A program made the translations under genes and the position numbers. Below the pieces are notes generated by a model. That model was not told the DNA's origin, did not search any database, and saw only the letters and a list, made by a program, of their open reading frames with translations. Source: Paenibacillus sp. JDR-2 (GTDB taxonomy: Bacteria > Bacillota > Bacilli > Paenibacillales > Paenibacillaceae). Taken from it: a DNA stretch of 64,000 nucleotides. Of the stretch, positions 50,064 through 58,914 are shown piece by piece; the first letter of the stretch is position 1; each line of letters starts with the position of its first letter. Where the stretch lies: contig NC_012914.1 in NCBI RefSeq assembly GCF_000023585.1, positions 3,254,001 to 3,318,000 on the forward strand, given 5' to 3'.

Positions 50064-50097
50064 AGCCTGCCGGGAATTCCCGGCGGGCTGTCTTTTA
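50064..50097 (+). terminator. Rho-independent terminator
   Basis: AGCCTGCCGGG-AATT-CCCGGCGGGCT (one G-U pair) followed by GTCTTTTATT, ending the Sm-like pair. Confidence 0.78.
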
Positions 50098-50222
50098 TTC
50101 TTGTCGCTGTCGTTTTCTTAACTGAGGAATAGCGCAACAATTTCCATGTTATGTCGTCTATATGAATATTTGAGTTTATAACCTCTATCTACGCCTAACC
50201 TTGAGGAAAGGGGCTTCAAATT

Positions 50223-51290
50223 GTGAATGGCCATACCACAGGAGTTCAGTTAAGCCAATTATTTTATGAAGATTATATCTTGCCTCGCCTTTCGTCTGCT
50301 ATGCCTGCTTTATTGTATTCTTCAGCGCTATTAGGCCCGGGCAGCGAGGTTCTGGGGTTTGATACACCGATGTCGCGCGACCATGACTGGGGCCCCCGTG
50401 TGTTGATATTTATCCGGGAAGCCGACGTATATCAGCGGGAAGCCATTCTTGCAGCCCTACATAAGGAAGCCCCTGCAACGTTTAACGGTTATACGCTCAA
50501 TGTCGATCAGACAATTGTTACTACGGTCTCTTCTTATTTCGGTAGCCGATTAGGGCTTCCATTCTCCAGCGTGTTCGCGGGAATGGAATTGCTAGATTGG
50601 CTTACTGTCCCTTCGCAGACTTTGGCAGAGCTTACAAGTGGAACCGTCTTCCGGGATGATCCCGGCGAGCTGACGATCGCTCGTAAGCTTTTGAATTATT
50701 ATCCTCAGGATGTTTGGCTCTTTCTGATGGCTTCGGTTTGGAGCCGTATCGGACAGGAGGAGCATCTTATGCCCAGAGCAGGCTTTGTGGGAGATGAACT
50801 GGGGTCTTCCATTATAGCGTCTCGACTAATTAGGGATATAATGGGATTATGTTTCCTAATCGAACGGCGCTATGCTCCTTATCCTAAGTGGTTCGGAACC
50901 GCCTTCCGGGAACTTTATTGTTCAAAGGAGTTATTACCTCTTCTTACAGCAGTACAACACGCAAAAGAGTGGCGAGAGCGTGAGCTAGCGCTGGCAAAAA
51001 CTTATCAAATTGTTGCACAGATGCATAACAATCTCCAATTGACCGAACCGTTAGATGCAAATGTGAATCTCTTTTTCAATCGACCGTTTTCGGTAATCGG
51101 CGGTAATCGTTTTGCAGATGCATTAGTGTCAAAGATAGAGGATTCATCTCTAAAAAAACTGGCTGCCTATAAGTTTGGTGGCGTCGACCAGATCAGTGAC
51201 AACACTGATTTTCGCGCCATCCAAGAACGATTCAAGCTGCATTCCGGTGAAGTTAGCCCACTTCGCGCACTTCTTGACCGCTTGCTGTAG
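50223..51290 (+). CDS. DUF4037 domain protein (nucleotidyltransferase-like)
   Basis: A 355-residue cytoplasmic protein. The N-terminal segment SALLGPGSEVLGFDTPMSRD followed by HDWGPR (residues about 39-64) carries the GS...D..SRDHDW motif of DUF4037, a family related to the nucleotidyltransferase fold with a metal-binding Asp pair. The helical remainder includes LTIARKLLNYYPQDVWLFLM and a C-terminal FNRPFSVIGGNRFADAL segment. GTG 50223 has GAGGAAAGG upstream. Its reaction is not established; modification of an antibiotic or RNA is a formal possibility only. Confidence 0.75.
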   Translation: MNGHTTGVQLSQLFYEDYILPRLSSAMPALLYSSALLGPGSEVLGFDTPMSRDHDWGPRVLIFIREADVYQREAILAALHKEAPATFNGYTLNVDQTIVTTVSSYFGSRLGLPFSSVFAGMELLDWLTVPSQTLAELTSGTVFRDDPGELTIARKLLNYYPQDVWLFLMASVWSRIGQEEHLMPRAGFVGDELGSSIIASRLIRDIMGLCFLIERRYAPYPKWFGTAFRELYCSKELLPLLTAVQHAKEWRERELALAKTYQIVAQMHNNLQLTEPLDANVNLFFNRPFSVIGGNRFADALVSKIEDSSLKKLAAYKFGGVDQISDNTDFRAIQERFKLHSGEVSPLRALLDRLL

Positions 51291-51392
51291 ATTTCTTATT
51301 ACCTGCATATGAAGCGTTAACATTGACAATGGAACGGGCTATTCGTATGATCAAACATGTACTGTAAAAAAATGCAAATATGGTCGGAGGCG

Positions 51393-51788
51393 ATGGCAAT
51401 AGTTGACTGGACGAACAAAATTACCGAAATTACATTGTTTGTAGAAGATTTGCATCGGTCGAAGGCATTCTATCAAGAGACGTTCAAACTTGCAATCATA
51501 TATGAAGATGAAAGCTGTGCGGTATTCGATTATGGCAATACAAGCATCAATCTGTTAAATCAATCGAATGCCCGCGAGTTGATTGAGCCCGCGCAAGTTG
51601 GTCGCTATGGAGATGGCGCGCGGTTTCAGTTCACGATCCAAGTACCAGACGTTGACAGGGTATGCGATGAGCTGGAAGCGTTAGGGGTTAAGTTATTGAA
51701 TGGACCGATAACGCGCCCTTGGGGGCGGCGAACGGCTTGTTTTGCCGATCCGGACGGGCATGTGTGGGAGATTGCGCAGCTGCTGTAA
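51393..51788 (+). CDS. VOC family (glyoxalase/bleomycin-resistance-like) protein
   Basis: A 131-residue vicinal-oxygen-chelate protein with two beta-alpha-beta-beta-beta halves: KITEITLFVEDLHRSKAFYQ at the start and GARFQFTIQVPDVDRVCDEL in the middle, ending RRTACFADPDGHVWEIAQLL, where the Glu of WEIAQ is the usual metal ligand. Start assignment is uncertain: ATG 51393 has GGAGG only 2 bases upstream, while the in-frame ATG at 51372 has no ribosome site. It could be a lyase, dioxygenase or drug-binding protein; no neighbour helps to decide. Confidence 0.85.
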   Translation: MAIVDWTNKITEITLFVEDLHRSKAFYQETFKLAIIYEDESCAVFDYGNTSINLLNQSNARELIEPAQVGRYGDGARFQFTIQVPDVDRVCDELEALGVKLLNGPITRPWGRRTACFADPDGHVWEIAQLL

Positions 51789-51846
51789 TGAATTGGTATT
51801 CGCGGAAAGAACCAACGTTAAACTATCGAGGAAATAGTAAACATGG

Positions 51847-51878
51847 CGGCAGCTGATCTGAGAATCAGCTGCCATTTT
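51847..51878 (+). terminator. Rho-independent terminator
   Basis: GGCAGCTGAT / ATCAGCTGCC with loop CTGAGA and T5, after the VOC gene. It shares the GCAGC-GATC core with hairpins at 25282, 39291 and 41240. Confidence 0.82.
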
Positions 51879-51909
51879 TAATTGAAGTAAGGGTAATATC
51901 ACGCGATGA

Positions 51910-52563
51910 TTAGTTCTCAGCGCCTACAGAGATAGGAATCTTAATGAAATCTACTCCTATTGACCTTGCACCATTTTTTGGATTCGTATCGGAACCCACA
52001 GCAACCATAATGTTGAAATTCTCCGATGGTAAGATTGTTTTTCGATCAGATACTAAATCAATTACTATCGTTCCAGTTCCTCCTCCTGAAGGTTCACCTA
52101 AATAATTTACGCCAACTACAACCTGATTTCTCCATTCATCACCCAGGCTCATATCTCCAATGGAAGCGTATGGGGATAGAGTTGTTTTTTGATTCTCGGG
52201 GTAACTACTAAGAATATTGGCAATATACCATTTCTTCGGAATGTAAACAGTTAGACCTCCGAAATCCTTTTGATCAATCTCAAATGACGCAACAATCCGC
52301 ATACGCTCAGCGATTCCTTTGTCGCCCCATACAAAAATAGATCCTTTTGCCGATGTATTTTGATGTGCAGTATGGGATTTAACGTTAAATTCTTTAGTAA
52401 CGACAACACCCTCATTAACTAACGTGTAATCAGAAAGCTTCTCGTGAGAATAATATCGCTGCACGATCAAGACAGTCGCCACAACGAATAACGCAGCGAA
52501 AGCAATTAAGATGTACTTGCCGGACGGCTTCAGATTAATCCCCTCCACCCAATGCAATTTCAA
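51910..52563 (-). CDS. Single-pass membrane protein of unknown function
   Basis: A protein of up to 217 residues with an N-terminal transmembrane helix (YILIAFAALFVVATVLIVQR) and a beta-rich external domain (SFEIDQKDFGGLTVYIPKKW, then GTGTIVIDLVSDRKT). The end of the domain (NFNIMVAVGSDTNPKNGARS, IGVDFIKIPIS) looks like a jelly-roll. The start is unclear: TTG 52563 lacks a ribosome site, whereas GGAGGGG stands 6 bases before an in-frame CTG at 52533, with no ATG, GTG or TTG at the proper spacing. Family not recognised. Confidence 0.55.
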   Translation of the reverse strand: MKLHWVEGINLKPSGKYILIAFAALFVVATVLIVQRYYSHEKLSDYTLVNEGVVVTKEFNVKSHTAHQNTSAKGSIFVWGDKGIAERMRIVASFEIDQKDFGGLTVYIPKKWYIANILSSYPENQKTTLSPYASIGDMSLGDEWRNQVVVGVNYLGEPSGGGTGTIVIDLVSDRKTILPSENFNIMVAVGSDTNPKNGARSIGVDFIKIPISVGAEN

Positions 52564-52753
52564 ATTTATACCATTTTCATTATATCAGGAATAATGCTTC
52601 AGGTGGATTGCGAAACAATTTGATAATTATCGGAGCGGGAGCTTTCATCGTACAGGTTCGGATTATCATCCTCGTTCGCCAAGCTAAGAAGGAAGAATAC
52701 GTGGATGCGGCCAATTGACTTATATTCGCTGCACTAACAAAGGAGTGTCTCGT

Positions 52754-53065
52754 ATGCAGTATTCGCTCAAAAGCCGCCTGATCACCGCATTTGTCCTGCT
52801 GTTCGTGCTCTCCTTCGGCGTCATGACGCTGCTGCTATTCAAAGAATCGCGTACGATCATCCGCTCCTATGTCGAATCGTCAGCATTAGAAAAAATGGAC
52901 GAGTACGGCTCATTCATCAACATGGCGCAGTCGCAGATGTACGATTTCTCGTCGCTCGTCTTCAACAGCGATTTGACCCATCGCTGGGAGCTGGCGATGA
53001 CGGATCCAAGCTTGTCGCCCGGGGAGAAAAGTCTAGCAAACATTACAATTTTTCCGACCTATTGA
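52754..53065 (+). pseudogene. N-terminal stub of a YesM-type sensor histidine kinase
   Basis: From ATG 52754 (ribosome site AAAGGAG) the sequence is a typical start of a two-component kinase with a Cache-like sensor: basic MQYSLKSRLI, TM1 (TAFVLLFVLSFGVMTLLLF), then RTIIRSYVESSALEKMDEYG and SFINMAQSQMYDFSSLVFNS. After about 90 residues the similarity stops at SPGEKSLAN, and the frame ends at 53065. Another frame across the junction reads KHYNFSDLLIAIKKEIGLTY, which looks like the tail of an unrelated gene. HAMP, kinase domain and the usual response-regulator partner are missing, so a deletion fused two gene ends. Confidence 0.7.
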
Positions 53066-53101
53066 TTGCAATCAAGAAAGAAATAGGATTAACGTATCAA
53101 G

Positions 53102-53127
53102 AGGCTCCCGGCGACGGGGGCTTTTTT
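53102..53127 (+). terminator. Rho-independent terminator
   Basis: GGCTCCC...GGGGGCT hairpin followed by T6, just after the deletion junction. It is probably the terminator of the lost downstream gene. The spacer 53128-53298 shows no clear promoter and no convincing TnrA/GlnR box. Confidence 0.7.
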
Positions 53128-53298
53128 GACGTTGTTATTAGGGTGGAATCGCATTCGTTTGTAAAAAAAATTCATGAATTTGATGTAGGATTCGTTAGGA
53201 TTTCGTAGGTTTTCAATATAGTTGTCTACACAGTATGTTATCTAACCTAACACAGCCTGTCCATCAGATAGGGCAGGGCAACGGATAGGGGGATTGCG

Positions 53299-54027
53299 TT
53301 GATTGAATTTCAACAAGTGGAGAAGCATTATGGCGATTTTCATGTGCTAAAAGGCATCGATCTTCGAGTCGCGCAAGGTGAGGTGGTCGTTGTGGTCGGG
53401 CCTTCCGGCTCGGGAAAAAGTACCCTTCTGCGCTGCGTCAACCGGTTGGAAGCGATCACGAGCGGTCGTCTGACCGTCAATGATGTTGACGTCGCCGATA
53501 AGAAAACCGACATCAACAAGCTGCGGCGGGAAATCGGTATGGTGTTCCAGCACTTCAATCTTTATCCGCATATGAAAGTGATCGACAATATTACGCTCGC
53601 TCCGATGAAGTCGCTCGGCGTGCCAAAGCCGCATGCGGTGGAAACGGCCAAGATGTATTTGGAGAAAGTCGGCATCGAGGACAAAGCGGGCGCGTTTCCT
53701 TCGCAGCTGTCCGGGGGACAGCAACAGCGCGTGGCAATCGCCAGGGCACTCGCCATGAAGCCAAAGATTATGCTTTTCGATGAGCCTACCTCCGCGCTTG
53801 ATCCGGAGATGGTAGGCGAGGTTCTGGACGTCATGAAGACCTTGGCGCAAGAAGGGATGACGATGGTCGTCGTTACGCACGAGATGGGTTTCGCGCGGGA
53901 AGTGGCGGACCGCGTTGTCTTTATGGACAAAGGGCAAATCGTTGAAATCTCTCCGCCGGAGGAATTCTTCGAGCAGCCTCGGGAAGAACGGGCGCGTTTG
54001 TTCCTCAATCGCGTTCTGCGCCACTAA
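53299..54027 (+). CDS. glnQ: Glutamine/glutamate ABC transporter ATP-binding protein
   Basis: A 242-residue polar-amino-acid-uptake ATPase: Walker [10 protein letters not shown] at about 32-40, Q-loop [12 protein letters not shown] near 85, signature [15 protein letters not shown] near 137, Walker [21 protein letters not shown] near 158 and H-loop [15 protein letters not shown] near 192. These match the PAAT (GlnQ/HisP) family closely. TTG 53299 follows a GGGGGAT site. First gene of an operon encoding binding protein, two permeases and a two-component system. Confidence 0.94.
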   Translation: MIEFQQVEKHYGDFHVLKGIDLRVAQGEVVVVVGPSGSGKSTLLRCVNRLEAITSGRLTVNDVDVADKKTDINKLRREIGMVFQHFNLYPHMKVIDNITLAPMKSLGVPKPHAVETAKMYLEKVGIEDKAGAFPSQLSGGQQQRVAIARALAMKPKIMLFDEPTSALDPEMVGEVLDVMKTLAQEGMTMVVVTHEMGFAREVADRVVFMDKGQIVEISPPEEFFEQPREERARLFLNRVLRH

Positions 54028-54095
54028 CGTCTTGCGTTAGGGCGAGCCTTATTGCCAAAACCATGCAATCCTATTATGGAGAGGGGTTTCTATCT

Positions 54096-54944
54096 ATGAA
54101 GAAAAAAAGTTGGATGACGCTTGGCATCGCGCTAACGTTTCTTGCTACTGCATTGTTGGCCGGATGCAGCAGCAAAGAAGGAGGGGACGGCAACGGCGCG
54201 AACGGGGAGTCAGCGTCCGGATCGGCTTCGGCGCTGGAGAGCATCAAGAACCGAGGGAAACTCGTTGTCGGCGTTAAGTATGACACGAAGCTGTTCGGCT
54301 TGAAGGATCCGGCGAGCGGCAGCGTCGAGGGCTTTGACGTCGACATCGCCAAGGCGCTCGCCAAGGAGATTCTCGGCGACGAAACCAAGATCGAGCTGAA
54401 AGAAGTTACTTCCAAAACGCGCATTCCGATGTTGAACAATAACGATATCGATATGATCGTCGCCACGATGACGATTACGGAGGAGCGCAAGAAAGAAGTC
54501 GATTTCTCCGATGTGTACTTTAAGGCTGGTCAATCCCTTCTGGTGAAGAAAGGAAGTCCGATCAAGAGCATTGACGACATCAAGAAAGGCACGAAAGTAT
54601 TGGCCGTGAAAGGCTCGACCTCGGTCGACAACATCAAAGCGAAGGCGCCGGACGCGACCATCCTGGAGTTCGATAATTACCAGGACGCGTTCAGCGCGCT
54701 CAAAGCCGGTCAAGGCGACACGCTGACCACCGATAACGCGATTTTGTACGGCATGGCCGTTCAGGACCCGAACTACGAGGTTGTCGGGGAACCGTTCACC
54801 GACGAGCCGTACGGCATTGCGATCAAGAAAGGCGCAACCGATCTTCTGAATAGCGTAAATGCTGGATTGAAGAAGCTTCACGACAACGGCGAATACGATA
54901 AGATTTACGAGAAATGGATCGGCAAAGCGCCGTCCGGGGAATAA
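54096..54944 (+). CDS. glnH: Glutamine/glutamate-binding lipoprotein
   Basis: A 282-residue solute-binding protein. Signal peptide with lipobox LLAGC near residue 23, a Ser/Gly linker, then SBP_bac_3 domain: ESIKNRGKLVVGVKYDTKLF, GFDVDIAKALAKEILG, IDMIVATMTITEERKKEVDF and YGIAIKKG. These ligand-binding segments resemble the glutamate/glutamine group. ATG 54096 follows GGAGAGGGG; the longer frame from 54063 would put extra residues before the signal peptide. It captures the amino acid outside the membrane for the GlnM/GlnP channel. Confidence 0.92.
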   Translation: MKKKSWMTLGIALTFLATALLAGCSSKEGGDGNGANGESASGSASALESIKNRGKLVVGVKYDTKLFGLKDPASGSVEGFDVDIAKALAKEILGDETKIELKEVTSKTRIPMLNNNDIDMIVATMTITEERKKEVDFSDVYFKAGQSLLVKKGSPIKSIDDIKKGTKVLAVKGSTSVDNIKAKAPDATILEFDNYQDAFSALKAGQGDTLTTDNAILYGMAVQDPNYEVVGEPFTDEPYGIAIKKGATDLLNSVNAGLKKLHDNGEYDKIYEKWIGKAPSGE

Positions 54945-55020
54945 GGGTCTGCGAACAAGAGGATGGGTGGCCAATCGCTGCCCATCCTCTGCATAACGGG
55001 AAATAGCGGGAGGGAGTAGC

Positions 55021-55674
55021 ATGCCGGACATATCGATTTTTACAGACAACTTCGAAATCTATATGAAAGGGTTTGTCAACACGATCTGGTCGAGCGTCGT
55101 TGCTTTACTCGGCAGCTTCGCTCTTGGGACGATCATCGCCGTATTCCGCATATCGTCCGTCAAGCCGCTCAGATGGATCGGGACGGCTTACGTCGAGTTT
55201 GTTCGGAATATACCGCTTTTGCTAGTCGTTTTTGTGTTTTATTACGGCTTGCCTTCGCTTGGCGTGACGTTAAGCGGCTTCATCTGCGGCACGGTCGGAC
55301 TAACGGTATATACCGCTTCCTTTGTTGCCGAAGCAATCCGGGCGGGCATCATGAGCATTCCGACCGGACAGACGGAGGCGGCCAGAGCTTCGGGATTGAC
55401 GTATACGCAGACGATGCGGCATGTCGTGCTTCCGCAAGCCGTTAAAATCGTCATTCCGCCGCTCAGCAACCAATTCATAAACCTCGTGAAAAACTCGTCG
55501 ATTCTTGGCGTCTTCGCCGGATTCGACTTGATGTATTACGGCGATCAGGTGGCGAGCAAGACGTACGCGACCTTTGATACTTATATCTTTGTTGCGGCGC
55601 TGTATCTCGTTCTGACCATTCCTTTAAGCTTTGCGGCGCTGAAGCTCGAACGAAGGTTGGCCAAGAACGGATAG
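55021..55674 (+). CDS. glnM: Polar amino-acid ABC permease
   Basis: A 217-residue permease with five transmembrane helices. The His/Glu/Gln permease signature is evident: VEFVRNIPLLLVVFVFYYGL in TM3, and the EAA loop GQTEAARASGLTYTQTMRHV followed by VLPQAVKIVIPPLSNQFINL near residue 140. CGGGAGGGAG precedes the ATG. It pairs with the product of the next gene to form the channel. Confidence 0.92.
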   Translation: MPDISIFTDNFEIYMKGFVNTIWSSVVALLGSFALGTIIAVFRISSVKPLRWIGTAYVEFVRNIPLLLVVFVFYYGLPSLGVTLSGFICGTVGLTVYTASFVAEAIRAGIMSIPTGQTEAARASGLTYTQTMRHVVLPQAVKIVIPPLSNQFINLVKNSSILGVFAGFDLMYYGDQVASKTYATFDTYIFVAALYLVLTIPLSFAALKLERRLAKNG

Positions 55675-55743
55675 AGTTCCGCATTATGCAACAGAACAAG
55701 TTGAACCGCAAGATTCGCAAATAACTTTTAGGAGGATCGGCGG

Positions 55744-56394
55744 ATGGACATTGCTGGCGCTTTCTCATACCATAATCTCATCTTCATCATGAAAGGCTTC
55801 GGCATCACGCTCTGGGTTGCTTTCATCGCGATCGTGCTGAGCTTCGTGCTGGGCAGCATCACCGGAACGCTTCGCTATATGAGAATTCCGGTCGTATCCC
55901 GCATCCTCGGCGTAATCGTCGAGTTTATCCGCAATCTGCCGCTGTTGTTAATTTTGTTTTTCACCTATTTCGCGATGCCGGACGTCGGTCTCAAGCTGGG
56001 GGTCATGAGCTCAGCCATCGTTGGGCTGGCTGTATTCGAAGCCGCCATGATCTCGGAAATCGTGCGCAGCGGACTAAGCTCCATCCCGATAGGCCAGGTC
56101 GAAGCCGCCCGTTCGTCGGGACTCACTTACACGCAAACGGTGTGGCATATCGTGCTCCCGCAGGGATTGCGGCGCATGGTGCCGCCAATCGTAAGCCAGT
56201 TTATCTCCCTGCTCAAGGACACATCGCTAGCCATCGTCATCTCCCTTCCCGAGCTGATGCATAATTCCAAGATCGTCATCGCCCAAAATTTCGATTACAC
56301 CCTTCCGATTCTCGCACTAGTGGCCGTCCTGTATTTTACGGTCAATTACGCGCTGTCGCTTGCGGCTAAGCGCCTGGAAAATAAGTGGGGTTAA
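55744..56394 (+). CDS. glnP: Polar amino-acid ABC permease
   Basis: A 216-residue paralogue of the preceding permease, with the same five-helix layout: VEFIRNLPLLLILFFTYFAM, EAA loop GQVEAARSSGLTYTQTVWHI and VLPQGLRRMVPPIVSQFISL. AGGAGG lies 8-9 bases before the ATG. Together the two give the GlnM-GlnP heterodimer seen in Bacillus glnQHMP loci. The sensor-kinase gene starts 24 bases after its stop. Confidence 0.92.
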   Translation: MDIAGAFSYHNLIFIMKGFGITLWVAFIAIVLSFVLGSITGTLRYMRIPVVSRILGVIVEFIRNLPLLLILFFTYFAMPDVGLKLGVMSSAIVGLAVFEAAMISEIVRSGLSSIPIGQVEAARSSGLTYTQTVWHIVLPQGLRRMVPPIVSQFISLLKDTSLAIVISLPELMHNSKIVIAQNFDYTLPILALVAVLYFTVNYALSLAAKRLENKWG

Positions 56395-56417
56395 GCATCC
56401 TCGGACTTTAAATTCCG

Positions 56418-57725
56418 ATGGGGGTCATTCCTATAGCCATAACAAATTGGTCCAAATCGGAAAGCATGCAAATGACCGTCGTTGCCATCGTCGTAGCGGT
56501 TGCCGGGGAATTCAAAATCAATCCGTTCAGCGGCGAGGTCTTTCGCATCGGTCTTGGCAGCAGCGCCTTTCTCTTCTTGCTTCTGCTCATGAGCCATCTT
56601 CCATATTGGCGGACGGGGATTGCCGCAGGCGCGACGGTACTTCTGTTTCGGGTAACTTTTGACGGAGCAGCCTCTCCCGGCACGTTCTATCTGCTGGGCA
56701 GCTTAAAGACGCACTTCTCCGCCATGCTCTATTACATTGTCTTTGCGGCCGGAATGGCTCTCATTCAACGCAGATTGCATCAAATGAATCCGCTTATTCT
56801 CGGCGCGTGCGTGTCGCTGATCGACTTTGTCTCCAATGAGGCGGAGCTGCTGATGCGAAGCGTCGCTTTCGGGCTGCCGTATTTTCAAACCAATCAATGG
56901 ATGTTGATACCGGTCATCGCCGTAGTGCGCAGCTATTTTACGACGGGCATCTACAGCAGCATCGCCGTGCACCAAATGCGGAGCGTTCACGCCGAACAGC
57001 AAAAACGAATCGAACAAATGATCAATGTCGGCAGCGGGCTTTATGGCGAGGTATTCTATTTGCGCAAATCGATGGATGTAATTGAACGGATTACCGCAAA
57101 GAGCCATGATCTGTACGGACTACTGAATCAAGAAGGGCTGAACGGCTACAGCCGGTCCGTTCTCGAGATTACCCAGCAGATCCACGAAGTGAAGAAGGAT
57201 TCGCAGCGAATCCTTGCGGGACTGATGAAGCTGGCAGACTTGGAGAGCGCTCCGGAAATGACCTTGGCGGAAATCGTCGAGCTTGTGATTAAGTCGAACG
57301 GCGAATACAGCAGGATGCTTAAAAAAGAGGTTCGAATCGAGAAGGACGTCGGGAATGATTACCTGACCGCACATTACATACCTTTAATCACCGTACTTAA
57401 CAATTTGGCGGCCAACTCGGTCGAAGCAATCGAGCGGCATGGAACGATACGTATCCGCGTAAGCGAACGCGAAGGTGAAACCTTGTTTATCGTCAGCGAT
57501 ACGGGAACGGGCATTGCCGAGCAGGATCAAGATATGGTGTTCGAGCCCGGGTTTACGACCAAGTTCAACCAGGAAGGCGTCGCTGCGACCGGCATAGGCC
57601 TCTCGCATGTCCGAGATATCGTTGGCTCGTTCACGGGCAGATTCCTCCTGATGGAACATGGGCGGGAAGCTGAAACCACGTTCATCGCGGCTTTTCCGAC
57701 CGTTAAGTTGAAGAAGGGAGTGTAG
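56418..57725 (+). CDS. glnK: GlnK (YcbA)-type sensor histidine kinase
   Basis: A 435-residue membrane kinase. About six hydrophobic helices fill residues 15-190. The dimerisation region (VFYLRKSMDVIERITAKSHD, with a His in SHDLY) precedes the HATPase domain: N-box LITVLNNLAANSVEAIE near 325, G1 VSDTGTGIAEQDQ near 360, and G2 TGIGLSHVRDIVGSFTG near 390. This arrangement and the following YcbB-type regulator identify the GlnK/GlnL family, which in Bacillus subtilis senses glutamine. No good ribosome site precedes ATG 56418, so the start may be further in. Placement after glnP suggests the transporter and its sensor are made together. Confidence 0.82.
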   Translation: MGVIPIAITNWSKSESMQMTVVAIVVAVAGEFKINPFSGEVFRIGLGSSAFLFLLLLMSHLPYWRTGIAAGATVLLFRVTFDGAASPGTFYLLGSLKTHFSAMLYYIVFAAGMALIQRRLHQMNPLILGACVSLIDFVSNEAELLMRSVAFGLPYFQTNQWMLIPVIAVVRSYFTTGIYSSIAVHQMRSVHAEQQKRIEQMINVGSGLYGEVFYLRKSMDVIERITAKSHDLYGLLNQEGLNGYSRSVLEITQQIHEVKKDSQRILAGLMKLADLESAPEMTLAEIVELVIKSNGEYSRMLKKEVRIEKDVGNDYLTAHYIPLITVLNNLAANSVEAIERHGTIRIRVSEREGETLFIVSDTGTGIAEQDQDMVFEPGFTTKFNQEGVAATGIGLSHVRDIVGSFTGRFLLMEHGREAETTFIAAFPTVKLKKGV

Positions 57726-57730
57726 GCGCA

Positions 57731-58630
57731 ATGCTATCTTTCTGTATTGTCGATGACGATGCGGTAAGCAGACGCATGCTGCAGACGATTATCGAGAAAG
57801 GCGGCGTTGGCGAGGTGCGCGGCATGGCGTCGGGCGGCGTAGAAGGGAAGCGGCTTGTACTGGACGAGAACCCCGATGTCGTGCTCATTGATTTATTGAT
57901 GCCGGACCAGGACGGAATCGAAACGATCGCGCGGCTGAAACAGGAAGGGTACGACGGCAAGTATGTCATGATTTCGCAGATCGAGAACAAAGAGATGATC
58001 AGCAAAGCGTATCAAGCGGGCATAGAATTTTATATCCAGAAGCCGATTAACCGGGTGGAAGTGAAGGCCGTGCTTGGTAAAGTAAGCGAGCAATGGCGAA
58101 TGGCCCGTTATTTGAAGGAAATCAAACAGTCGATCGCGAAGCTGGATGAACTGAATTCGGAGCACGCGGGCACGCGGAGGAAGCATGATGCCAAAGAAAC
58201 CATGCGGATGATCTTGATGGACATGGGGATCGTTGGGGAGAGCGGAAGCCATGACATCATCGAGATGACGTCATGGCTGATTGGGCGGCATCAGGGCGGC
58301 GGTTTTCCGCCACTGAAATTGCTGTACGAGGTCGGAGCCCGGGCGAGCAAGCCAGAGGGCAGCGATATCGAGAAGGAAGGGAAGGCGGTCGAGCAGCGCG
58401 TTCGCCGGACCGTCATTGCCGCATTATCCAACTTGGCGAGCATTGGGCTCACGGATTACGGCCACCCGAAGTTCGAGCATTACGCGCCGCTTTATTTCGA
58501 CTTCGAAGACGTGCGTCTCAAGATGAGAGAGATCGACGAGAAATGCCCGCAGGAGAAGCGCAAAGTCAACATCAAGAAATTTCTTCAAGTGCTGTACCTG
58601 GAAACGCTGGATAAAATGAAAAATCAGTAA
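57731..58630 (+). CDS. glnL: GlnL (YcbB)-type response regulator
   Basis: A 299-residue response regulator. The receiver domain (about 1-120) has the acidic pair IVDDDAVSRR, phosphoacceptor Asp in DVVLIDLLMPDQDGIE near residue 55, and the Lys of YIQKPINRVEV near 103. The C-terminal YcbB domain (about 150-295; TMRMILMDMGIVGESGSHDI, then YFDFEDVRLKMREIDEKCP) is the DNA-binding part special to the GlnL family. GAAGGGAG precedes the ATG, 6 bases after the kinase stop. It probably activates glutamine/glutamate transport genes, perhaps including this operon. Confidence 0.88.
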   Translation: MLSFCIVDDDAVSRRMLQTIIEKGGVGEVRGMASGGVEGKRLVLDENPDVVLIDLLMPDQDGIETIARLKQEGYDGKYVMISQIENKEMISKAYQAGIEFYIQKPINRVEVKAVLGKVSEQWRMARYLKEIKQSIAKLDELNSEHAGTRRKHDAKETMRMILMDMGIVGESGSHDIIEMTSWLIGRHQGGGFPPLKLLYEVGARASKPEGSDIEKEGKAVEQRVRRTVIAALSNLASIGLTDYGHPKFEHYAPLYFDFEDVRLKMREIDEKCPQEKRKVNIKKFLQVLYLETLDKMKNQ

Positions 58631-58635
58631 AATGA

Positions 58636-58666
58636 AAGTCGCACAAATTGCGGCTTTTTTTATTTT
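58636..58666 (+). terminator. Rho-independent terminator
   Basis: AGTCGCA-CAAAT-TGCGGCT (one G-U pair) with a T-rich tail, ending the six-gene gln operon. The following spacer to 58914 shows no other gene. Confidence 0.75.
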
Positions 58667-58914
58667 TGTTATGTTAACTAATTGTCGAATCTTGTCACCC
58701 GCTTGTGCATCCGAATAGTCCCGCTGCCGTGACGATTTAGGCCCTGCAAAATAGTCCTTCTATATAGGGGCATCTCCCTATGTACGGGCCCTGATTGGAC
58801 AGGCATAATAGTCTTGCGCAAGCAAAAGGAAAAGTTTACCTGTTTTTCAGAGCTTCGTTTGCGGCGCTTTACATACAGGACTATGTTCAGATCGACAAGG
58901 AGGAAAGTCAAAAA

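Noticed and set aside
53128-53298. TnrA/GlnR box before glnQ
   Set aside because: No TGTNA-N7-TNACA match; the closest (TGTAA at 53160) lacks the second half.
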